Shown here: positions 54,628 to 64,000 of the stretch, piece after piece
Numbering within the stretch: the first letter of the stretch is position 1
How the letters are laid out: the number at the start of each line of letters is the position of its first letter
Assembly (NCBI GenBank): GCA_015350385.1
Contig: WNKI01000001.1
Location: 6,287,563 to 6,351,562, forward strand
Source: Aculops lycopersici
Taxonomy: Eukaryota; Arthropoda; Arachnida; Trombidiformes; Eriophyidae
DNA length: 64,000 bases
Reading direction: 5' to 3'
Program-made: the position numbers and the translations under genes
The notes under the pieces: generated by a model
The model's database searches: none
What the model was told of the DNA's origin: nothing
The model's input: the letters and a program-made list of their open reading frames with translations, nothing else

Positions 54628-54661
54628 TGCTCAAATATATATATATATATATGTTTGAGCA
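54628..54661. repeat. Palindrome with (TA)n centre
   Basis: TGCTCAAA (54628-54635) and TTTGAGCA (54654-54661) flank an alternating TA core, giving a 34-base, nearly perfect palindrome with cruciform potential. Confidence 0.9.
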
Positions 54662-57049
54662 GCAGGCCGCCACAAGGTCTCGCTTGTGGACCTCGGGATA
54701 GTGGCAGCAGGAGTTGCCATTTGCTTTCAATTGCAAGCAGTCTGTTGCCGCGGCAGGAAGCTGATACCATTTTTCTCACACATGAGCGCGAGAACGCAAA
54801 CTGCAAGCAGGGCAAGCGGCGTAGCCAACTGCCACGGCCCAGCCCAAACTTAGGCCTAGACTAAAGCGCGTCCAAATCTCGTTATTATCATTACTATTAT
54901 TATATATGATGAAATGCTGCCCATCAATCCACAACGAGACTCAAAAGTTTGAAGCTGGCCCCGCTTCAGCTGGTCGCACAAAATGGCTCCCTGTGCGCCA
55001 AACTCGGCACAGGCTGGTCCAGTGGTCCCTGGTCGCTGTTGGCCTAGCCCGCGAGTGGCGCCCCCAAAGGCGGAGAACAAAGAGGAGGGAGGAGACGCGC
55101 AAGGGGGAATGGCAACTCGGTTTCGGCTTTGGTGTGCTAGGCGGTCGGCCAATCGGTAGCTCGGTTGCTCGGTCATTCGCTGCGCTCGGCACAGAGCCAA
55201 ATCGGCCCATTGGGCTCGGAAGAGTCCAACTGCTGACCGGCACTCCGCCCATTACAAAGCCGGCCCTTGAAAAGTCGGCACTGTTGCGGCAAAACTTCTC
55301 GTCGCTTCTACTTTTATCAATTCTGCAGTTACGATAAGTTAACTCAGGCATTTGGCCCATGGCCAATTGCAAACAAAGAGCCAGTTGGTTGATTTGTGCG
55401 CCTAAAGAGCACAAGTTTCCCTTGAATAGAGAGTCGCTCTTGTTTATCGATAGCTAGTTGCCCTAAAGCTGACCAGGCGGCGCTTTAAAGTCTTAACTTT
55501 GAGCCACCAGGGCTCAAGTTTAAAGTCCAGCCCAAATGGGAGAGCCAGCAGGTAAGTGGCTCGTGTTTTGGTATTCTGTCATTTGATTGCGTGCGCAAGA
55601 GACCGGATGTTTCTCGCTCTCTTTCTCCCTCCCTCCCTCTTTCTTGCTGATTCAAATTTCCAATTCAATACCACATCATGTGATACAAGATTTAGTCCCG
55701 TAGGATACTACTCTGCGGTTGCTTTTCATCGTTCGAGTCGAGCAGACGCCGGCTACTTCCGTCCATCGAGTCATTCACTAGCTTGCCAGTCTCTCGATTC
55801 GTCGCGCCAAACTCAAATAAAACAGAGAAAAGATGGTGATGATGCAAGTTACCTGCGAGATATGGACTGCAACACATTTGGTGGCCTTTGCATTTCACCG
55901 CTAGGCTCAAGGATCACCATCTTTGATCGAAGCTTTGAGGGACGTAAAGGAAGTCGACATGAGAGTTAGTGGGGAGCAACTGGTGGTGGTGGTTGAGCTT
56001 GCATTGATGAGTACAAGGAAAAGGTGATCCCATTGAGCAGAACTAGTGGTGGTGGTAGTAGGAAAGTTGCTCGAGTTGTTGTAGTTGCAATACGCACCAT
56101 TGACTCTCTTGTCGCGGAAACTCTCCGCTGGTTGCGAGAGTTGCGTCGCGATTCGCGATCAAATTGCTGCAAGGAGGAGGATTAAGCAACAAGAACTACT
56201 ACTACTACATCAACAACAACAAAGAGCCACAACGAGAGTGAGGAGCTATAAAACGCCACAAAAATAGTGGATGAACTAGACATTGAGTCAAAGAGGGAGA
56301 GAAAGAGGCGGCCAGTGAACCATCGTTAGTCGGTGGTTACTATTGTTATTATTGTTGAGCAGTAGCAAGAGCTCACGTCGTCGTCGTCGTCGTTGTTGTT
56401 GCTGTTGTTGTTGTTGTTGTCGTAGGTTCATAGGTAGAATATCATTGAGAGATTCTCTTGCTCTCGTTGCTGCCGCCGCTATGGTCGCCTATCGCAAGTG
56501 GAGCCGGTTGTGGTTCGTCTCAGTTGGTGCCCCAATGTTGGTTGTTGCGCCATTGGCGTTGCTCACTTGCCTGCCCTGAACCGCATCACTTATTTCTCCT
56601 TCTCACTCGTTGATCGCTTCGGTCTCCGTTGATGTCCAATGCTACCATTCAGTGATTGTATCGGTTGTTGTTATTACCACTTAAGCTGCAGTTTGTTGGC
56701 CGAGCTCGTCTCCTGTTCCTGCAGACGAGTTTAAATCGACGCAAGTGAGCAAAAGTAAGTCTCAATCAATGATCTAGTGGCTGAAAGTTGTTAGTAGTGC
56801 TGCATATTGGTTGCAGTGCAGCAGCAGCATCGACAGCAACTTGTTCCACCTTTTAGAGAAAAAAAAAGGAAAAAGAAACTCCCAACGCCCACCTGTTGCA
56901 CTGCGAGGCGTCTGTGGCGAGACTCTACTCAGCCGGTCGGCGCGAGACTTGCCACGTCTACTCGCAACTCGGACTCTCGGCCTCACAACCGAAGTCTGAG
57001 CAGGGAAGAGAGTGGCTTTGAATAGAGCAGAGATGGCAACAGGTCTCCG

Positions 57050-57086
57050 CCTCTACCTTGTGAGTGTAGCTACACTCAGGTAGAGG
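57050..57086. repeat. Hairpin next to a CAACAAGTGG copy
   Basis: CCTCTACCT (57050-57058) pairs with AGGTAGAGG (57078-57086) and GAGTGTAG (57062-57069) pairs with CTACACTC (57070-57077); only TGT (57059-57061) is unpaired on the left. The motif GCAACAAGTGG starts three bases downstream. Confidence 0.9.
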
Positions 57087-60000
57087 GAGCAACAAGTGGC
57101 GCGCGCGCTCGGTGGCCGGCCACGGTGGCTAGTAGCCTACCACAACAAAGACTCACTGCCGGCGGGAGCTAAAGAAAGCAAAGCTCATTCGGTAGGCCGA
57201 CACTGGAGGTATCGGCACACGGGGGCAATTCCAATCTCCACTTGACTGCGGCAGTGGCGGCAGCAACGACTGCGACGAGGGCCAATGCGAACGCGACTAC
57301 GATGATGGCCAAAGTGGAAGGTTGGTGTACAGGTACGAGACACGAGGAGGCAAACTAGTTGGGCTGCCTTATCTCCGTGGGCCAACTTTAAGTTGGAATG
57401 TTGTGGTGTTTTGAGTTTTGAGTTGAATTGAAAGAAAGGCGGACTTGTGTGCGAGTGAATGAGTCTCGCACAGGTACACACAAGCGCCGGCGAGACTCAC
57501 TCTTGAGTTTTGCGAGTTCCCTTGCCACGGATGCCAAGTTGTGGTGGTATCTTTCTTTTGAAGAAAAACTCAACCCAAAGGCTGAGTCGGGTGAGCGCTG
57601 ACTCAGCAGCAACAACTCTCACCTGAGTTTTCCTCTTTCCCTCGATTGGTGAGCGTGTGCGTGTGTGCCGGCTCGCGCGCAACAACTGCAGCAGCAGCAG
57701 CAGACACTTGTTGCCGGCGCCGCGGCGGTCGAGGCATCGGCGACTCACCGATGCGATCGTTCGACAGACTGGCACCAGATCGCGCACTTGGACACTTGAC
57801 TAACGCAAAGCGAGTCGCCGCCACCAGCTCCACCGCCCGACCGAACAGTTTGGCGAGACTCTGAGGGTCGATTGGCTGGCTACGTGGTTGCTTTCATGGC
57901 AAGCGAAGCTAGACTCGGCGCCAATGAAGCGGAAGTTTGCTTCGCTTCGTACTGAGTTTGGATGGAGTCTCATTAAAATTCATCCGCAATTCTCATTCAC
58001 CGAGTCTCAGCTCACTCTTTTTTCCCCATCAAACCACATGACCAAAACCACAAGGATGGCAAGCGATCCAATGAGCAGCTCACACAGTAAGTTACATAAT
58101 CGTGTAGTGCAGCGCACAAATACACTACACTTGCGTCAGGGATCTGGTGCGAGAGAAACGTTTCGCGCCACCAAGACTCTCATTTGCTCACGCACTTACT
58201 TCCACTCTCTAGGCATTCGAGATTCAGTCGGACTTTTGCTCACTCAACTTCCTGCAGATTTGGTGGCCATTATGATGCAAAGTCTTTAACTTTAACTATA
58301 ACTATCACTTTAGCTTGGGAGCAAGAAGGTAGCAAGCGAAAGTTTGTGCGCTTTTGCTCTCGTTTATCCTCATAATGGCGACAGCAGTTACTTTGCTTTG
58401 AGTTGAGTTGAGCTGACTCTCCAACAAACTAAACTCAAGCGCAAAATTTCCCTAGCTACTCAACTCAACTCAGCTCAGCTCGGCTCAACGCAACGCAACT
58501 CAACTCAACTCAACTCAACTCAACCCAACTCAACTCAACTTCACTTTACATCATTTTACTCAACTTTACTCCACTAGCAGGCAAACTAAAGCTACGCCAC
58601 AAGTAGCAACCGCAACTCAAGTTTGATTAACGACACACAAAGCCGATTAATTAATTGCCGGCTACTGCTGCTGGTTCGCTCATTAAGTTGCTCTTCTCCA
58701 ACTCAGCTAGCGATTTGAAATTTCCCATTTTACTCGCGCGCATAGACTGAAAGCACAACAAGTGCAACTGCCACGGCGAGGGGCCAGAAAGAAAGTGGCA
58801 AGTTGGCGAGCGAAAGTGACAGGCTCAAGCTCAGAATCGAGCTGTCTGAAGCGAGGCCAAGTTTCGTCGTTTTTCTGCTCGTCACTCTGCCACCGAAAGT
58901 CAGCTCAACATAACTTTACGTAACTAAATGAGACTAGCATTAGGGCGCCCAATTGAAGTGGGCTGAACTCTCGGGGCGACCGCTGATCGTTTTGGCGCAA
59001 ATCCAAGCAAGAGCAAGACTGCCCCATTTATCCGCTACCATCTCGATCCTGTCCAGCCGCTTGTGGTGCTGTGCAGTGAGTTAGTTCGAATGCAAACTAA
59101 TTGGCCACTAATGAGCTGCCGCAGGTCGCAATGGTGTCACTGTTTGTTTATCTGCCCATCGTTGTCTTGGTTATCGTCGTGGTGGTGGTAGTTGAAGTCG
59201 ACTTTGGTGTCTCGACTCCGAGAGCAAAGATTGATTATGAAAGTTGGATGGACGGATGGATAAGCAAATGGAATTTGTTTCACGTTATCTCCCGGTTCCA
59301 ATTGATGAATTCACGAAACTGACACTAGCTTACTTGATCCTGGCATTTGACTGTGAAAGCGGAAGACGGAACTGAGATTGAGGAGGCCCAAGCGACTTCC
59401 GGCGGACGACCTCTCCGGCCGCTCATTGAACAAGTGAAGTTGAACGATTCAGGTGGGTGCCAAACTCGCCGTCCACTTAGGCGTTCATGAATCGCGATCT
59501 GAAGTTGATGGAAAGATTTGGTGCATACATACAGTGAATGTGTCGATGATCCGTTTGGCAGGCGGCTCGAGCCATTCGCTTACTCGATCTCCTCGACCAC
59601 TTGATCGATTGGCTCGTTTGCTCACACCCACCTGTCGGCTCGCCGTAATCGTCGGCAATCATCATCAGTGGTGGTCTTCTCAGCCAACAGTCACTGTTGC
59701 AATTGCAACTGCTGCAACTACAGCTACTACTGATGCTGCTGCTGCTGCTGCTGCTGCTGTTGCTACTGCCGGCGCTGATAATGATGATGAGTGGCCAATT
59801 TTGGTGCACACGGACACAGCAAGTCAAGTCAAGTTTAGTTAAGCAAAGTTGAGTTGGATTCAGGTTCTGAGCTTTTGATGATGTTGTGGCGCAACATCAT
59901 CACAACTCCGTGGCTGCTCATCCAAATGTGTGGCGCCAGTAAATCGCAAGCGAATAGCCGGTAGCTCATTGCCCTAATAGCATCATGATTGTTGATGCTT

Positions 60001-62249
60001 CTGTTGCTGGCACTTGTTGCTCCTGCTTCTCCTTCTCCTTCTCCTGTTGCTGTTGCATCCCAAACGCTTGGCCACCGCTGACTCTCTTGGTCAGGCCATA
60101 AAACAGGTAGTTTTTGCGGACGCACTCATTGCGTTGCCAACAACCAACTGAACGACCAACAACACTAACACTAACAACAACAACAACAACAAGTGGCAGT
60201 TTGCCTCATATCTAGCTCCTTTCTCGTCGTGTATGTATGTGTGTTCATTCGTTTTACTCGTAAGAGCAACCGTTTAACTGCAGGCATTTGAGAGGCTCTC
60301 AAATGAACCGCTTAAAACTAACTAACCAAACGAGCGGCTGTTGCCACTTGTTGCTTCTGTTTGGCCGGTCGGTCGGCTGGATGGCCAGCCAGTCGCTGCG
60401 ACCGCTCTCAAGCGCCACTATCTGAGTTTCAGTTTAGATTGAGTTCGAGTTTCCCTCGTGTGGCCACGACACATGAATAGATGAGTTTATCACCAAAAGC
60501 AGCAGAAGCAGTGACTGTGTGGTCGTCGATAGGACTGCGAGTTATTTGCCGGCCCGATATTTAGTCGTCCTTTTGCAGGCACTCTCCTTCTTAGCAATGG
60601 CACCAACACCGCCGACCGACCTACGCACTTTGCCACGCAAACTTCTCGGCCCGGCACTAAATTCCTGCAGCTGTGCACTTTGCACTCTGGGGGCGAAATA
60701 TTTTTGGCCTAGCTGCTGCAGTTGCCGCTGCAAAAAGCCGGCCGAAAATAAAGAATCTTTGTTTATCTAATCAGACAAGAGAGTTCATCTTTATACCTGC
60801 AGCCGCCTTAGGGACAGAGAGAGAAAGCGCGCCAATGATGATTTCAATTATTTTCAGTATCTTGGCGTGTGTATCCCGAACTATTAGACGACTAAGTTTC
60901 AGAATGAAGAAAGAACTGCATCTAAAACAAAGTTGCCATTCAAGTTGCAGGCGCCAAACTGCTCATTTGGCCCAACAACCGACGGGCCCACCGATAGAAC
61001 GATCGACCGACAACACGACGAGTCAAATGATCGATTGGCTTCACACAGCTCACTTGAAACTACTCTCTCTCTCTCTCTCTCTCTCCTCCTATCTCTTGCT
61101 GCTTCTTCCTCTCGGTAAGTGAGTTGCTCATTTGAATACCTCAAAACTCGACTGCCTCACATGATACACTAGCATCAACCAAATGGCCCACTTCGCTCAG
61201 ATCCATCGACAAGAGTGTGGTCTAGTTATCTAGTCAAGTTGGCAATGACGAGGAAGAAGTGTGTGGGGCCCGCGAAAAAGAATCGTGTTGATTCCATTTG
61301 CGAATGATTACAAAGTCATTAGTTTTACTTCGATCCTGGAGTTTTCTTCCATTGACTTTTCTTATTTCCAATGCAAGTGGAGGCGAAGTTTGTTTTAGTT
61401 CGCTCGCTCGCTCGCTAACTAACAAACTAACTAACCAACTACCTAGCAACAGGTGACCTGAGGTTAATGCTTTTGCTGCTGTTGATGGTGCCCAATTAGT
61501 CGAGCTGATAAACTTTCAACGTTGTGTTCATTCCAAATAAACAGCGTCACCCAAGTGGTAAAACTATTTATCACCAGCAACAACAGCAAGTTACTCTAAG
61601 TGATTTCCCGTTGGGCGATTTGCGTTGCGCTGGGGTCGTGCGCTAGCGCGTGTCCTTCTCTTGATGCACAAAAAGTTGCAGTCAACAGGTGGTCACCTAC
61701 CTCACACACTGTTGCAATTTTTGTTGTGTGCTGCCGTTGCACACAAACTTCCAGAACAAAGGCCGAAAAGTTTTGCCCTTGTTTTTGCGCATCAAAGAGA
61801 AGAGCAAACGAGTGAGTGAGCGAGCGAGTGAGCAAGCGAAAGTGCCACTATTCTTAAGACCTAAATTTATGCCCACGACAACAGCACAAACGAACGAGTA
61901 ACACTAGCAACAAGTGCCTCAAAGTCGTGAGTGAGTCTTTGCTACTGACTCAACGTTAGTGCCATTCGCTCGGCTCGTGTTGTGACTTACATTTTGCCAT
62001 ATAGCACACGAGACAATGAGCTCGAGTTTCTCGCCATAAATCTGGCGCTCTTTTCCATTGACTCCCTGCGTACTTTCGCCCCGACCCAATCAGATGGCGC
62101 CACTTTGAAGATTCCACAAAAGCCCACCAAAATGACTAAGGAAAATTAAGCAGAACTAAAGCGAGTTGGAAGTGAGGTGGAGAAGCGCAAAGTCATGAAT
62201 CATCTCGGCGCTTTGTCACCACTGCGGTGTAAATTCACAGATCTTATTA
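57087..62249. other. Gene desert, fifth part
   Basis: No supported exon. Contains (CAACT)n at about 58460-58541 facing a GAGTT repeat at about 58399-58411 (imperfect inverted pair), (GCT)n at about 59733-59753, (CAA)n before the motif copy at 60187, (CT)n at about 61063-61085, and motif copies at 57090, 60187 and 60344. Confidence 0.55.
58460..58541. repeat. (CAACT)n pentanucleotide repeat
   Basis: Tandem CAACT with some CAGCT and CAACG variants. Confidence 0.93.
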
Positions 62250-62415
62250 GCGAGCGAGCTACAGCTTGTGTAAATAATTGCGTTACTCTTATCAGTCGCA
62301 GATAGATCTCCTGCTCTAACAATCTGCAGTGCTGAAATGGGATTCCTGCGTATTTTATCCATGCAGTTTAGATCGAGAGTAATGCAATTATTGAGATGAG
62401 CTGTAGCTAGCTCGC
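62250..62415. mobile_element. Inverted-repeat element, ~41-bp imperfect arms
   Basis: Left arm 62250-62290 (GCGAGCGAGCTACAGCTTGT then AATAATTGCGTTACTCTT) aligns with the reverse complement of the right arm 62375-62415 (GCGAGCTAGCTACAGCTCAT then AATAATTGCATTACTCTC), with a handful of mismatches. About 84 bases separate the arms. A partial copy of one arm with its inner flank occurs at 44620-44668, so this is a dispersed family, probably a small non-autonomous element or fold-back repeat. Confidence 0.75.
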
Positions 62416-63830
62416 CAGCCAACTTGCCGGGCCGCTCTAGTGACGCGCGAGCCACTCGGCTCGTCAGGCGCGCCGCTCGTGGAGTGGGAAAAATACTCTC
62501 GCTAGCTACTTTGCTCAAAAAGCCGTCACAAAGAGTCTACTTTTCGCCTGTTCCAACCTCCAACTTAAACTTTGCCGCTGCCCCTTCGTCTGCCGTCGCT
62601 CTGTTTCGGCCTAGCGAGTTTGTGCGCTCTCCGTGTTTGGATTGTGGCAAGTCGGCGAGCGAGCGAGCGAGCTAGCAACAGATGAGCAACTTGTGCGGCG
62701 CCCCCCGCGAGACTCGCTGGCTTGATGCGACTAGCTTGCCGGTGGGAGCCGTCGACTGGCAATCTGCTAAGCTCGCACTTGCACTCGGCGATTTATGTTA
62801 TTATGCCAACTAACTTTGCAATTGACTCAACTGACGCACGTGGAGTCGCTTTGTGGGAGAGCAGCAGCAGCAGCAGGCAGGCCGGCGAGGATATCGAGTT
62901 TGTTGCCAGCTGACGTAAGTGGCTTAACAAATGGCGACTGTAACTTTTACTCATCGTTTTAGTAGCTTTATACTTCGAGCATCTAGCTAACGTCTGTAAG
63001 AGGAGAAAAAGACGTTCAAGTTTACGGCTGCTGCTGCTGCCGTGTGGTTACTCAACTTGCTAGCTGACCAAAGAGGATTCTCGCGACTTCCACGAGATGC
63101 CAGCTCGAGCGTTTGGGACGCGCGACGAAACGGAAATCTTGGCAACGGTTCACAAGTCGCACTCTCGCCCAAGAACCGACCAACCGACCGAACGAATGGA
63201 AGTGGCCGGAGGGAGCAAAAGTTTCGGTCCATTTGGGTGTAACTCTCGCTTGTCGCCGCTCGCTAGTTTGCCAAGCAACTCGATGAGATGTGATGCAATG
63301 CGAGCTGGGGAAAAATGTGACTCATTTTTCTGGCCAAGTCGAGAAAGAGAGAAAGAAAAAGAAAGTTTCTCAGGAACTCCCGAGATTTGTTTGTTGTTGT
63401 TGTTGCCGCTGCTTTTAATGGCACTGTCGAGATTTGGGCGGCATTCTAATTCTGTGTGAATCTCCCATCCGCTTGTCAGCAATGACTAACACCAGCCTTA
63501 GGAGACTTATGGCAACATTTAGTCCACCTATTTTATACCTAGCAGCCGTCAACTTGTTATGTAACTTTTTATGCTTGGGCCATTCGCCGCTCCGGTAGCA
63601 GCTCACTGTGTTCCTCGAGCAACTGGCAGCACAAACTCCCTGGACCGATTGGCAGGGTGACTTAGCTCTTGGTCCTGTGGCTAGTTTTGAGATGAAAAAC
63701 TCACGCACAGACTTCCGCTCAGACCGCTGAGTTGAGACGAGCAAATGGTTGAGTTGCATCTTAGGGAGAGAAACTAAGTTTGCTGAGTTTATTACGACTT
63801 TTTGGTCGTCAATAAGGTGTAGAGGAAGAA
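62416..63830. other. Gene desert, last part
   Basis: No supported exon; several overlapping frames have no recognisable domain. (GCGA)n-like run near 62,656-62,671 and GCAGCAGCAGCAGC near 62,861. Confidence 0.5.
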
Positions 63831-63832
63831 GA

Positions 63833-63837
<5 letters not shown>

Positions 63838-63914
<77 letters not shown>

Positions 63915-64000
63915 GTACGTACGTACGTACGTACGACGTAGTACGTACGTACGTACGTACGTACGTACGACGTACGACGACGACGACGACGACGACGACG
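63838..64000. repeat. Compound microsatellite (GA)n(GTAC)n(GAC)n at window end
   Basis: (GA)n to 63910, GTAC tetranucleotides with GTACGACGTAG interruptions to about 63,970, then (GAC)n to the window end. Its reverse complement has the same order of units as the repeat at 45503-45705. Confidence 0.95.

Larger units (their letters stand above)
49357..57049. other. Gene desert, fourth part
   Basis: No supported exon. GC-rich parts (52.0-52.6 kb, 54.9-55.4 kb) give long frames on both strands without recognisable domains. Contains (CG)n runs at 49635-49648 and 51922-51935, (GACGA)n at 50704-50748, (GTT)n at about 54271-54297, a palindrome at 54628-54661, (CGT)n/(TTG)n at about 56377-56421, and 10-mer copies at 52213, 53204 and 53744. 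Confidence 0.55.

Noticed and set aside
54906..55414. Overlapping sense and antisense frames of 143 and 157 residues
   Set aside because: Both strands open because of GC-rich composition; neither has recognisable motifs, splice context or a poly(A) signal.

Overview
The window reads as nuclear DNA of a compact-genome metazoan, most likely an arthropod; an acariform mite is plausible, but that is inference. It carries animal-type genes (Suz12, TMX1, RIOK3, CPPED1, LIMP-2/CD36 family, animal heme peroxidase). Most are single-exon or have one GT-AG intron of 100-115 bases, with poly(A) signals very close to or overlapping stop codons. No bacterial, plasmid or phage signature was seen, and no CRISPR array.

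Positions 1-30,250 are gene-dense. In order: the C-terminal part of Nup98 (+), a shortened Nup133 (-), TAF9 (+), a heme peroxidase with an acidic and lysine-rich extension (-), a shortened Nup96 (-), an orphan terminal exon (+), RpS15 (-), a two-exon secreted orphan (-), a solitary 5S rRNA gene (-), a secreted Gly-rich orphan (-), a flavin-containing monooxygenase (+), a CPPED1-type phosphatase (+), a GH27 alpha-galactosidase (+), TMX1 (-), RIOK3 (-), an SDR oxidoreductase (+), Suz12 (-), Derlin-1 (-), Kish/TMEM167 (+) and a LIMP-2/SR-B protein (-). Neighbouring genes are mostly unrelated housekeeping genes. The exception is the first 9 kb, where three nuclear pore genes (Nup98, Nup133, Nup96) lie close together.

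Several conserved proteins appear to lack whole domains inside otherwise intact frames. Nup98 stops before its autoproteolytic domain, and Nup96 is a separate gene that stops early. Nup133 lacks most of its helical solenoid. Suz12 lacks the central C2-like region. The peroxidase keeps its catalytic histidine and arginine but has lost both acidic residues that normally bond the heme covalently.

Positions 30,250-64,000 form a desert in which I see no supportable exon. It is rich in microsatellites, perfect hairpins, a 342-base TIR element, a second inverted-repeat family, and one assembly gap in microsatellite DNA (45,483-45,502; another gap is at 14,905-14,924). Its most striking property is a non-tandem, both-strand recurrence of a 10-mer, CAACAAGTGG (14 exact copies from 33 to 60.4 kb, two more at 14.7-15.0 kb), usually extended to GCAACAAGTGG. 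With the related CAACAGGTG it resembles Snail/Scratch-type E-boxes. The desert could be a large regulatory region or a giant intron of a gene outside the window.
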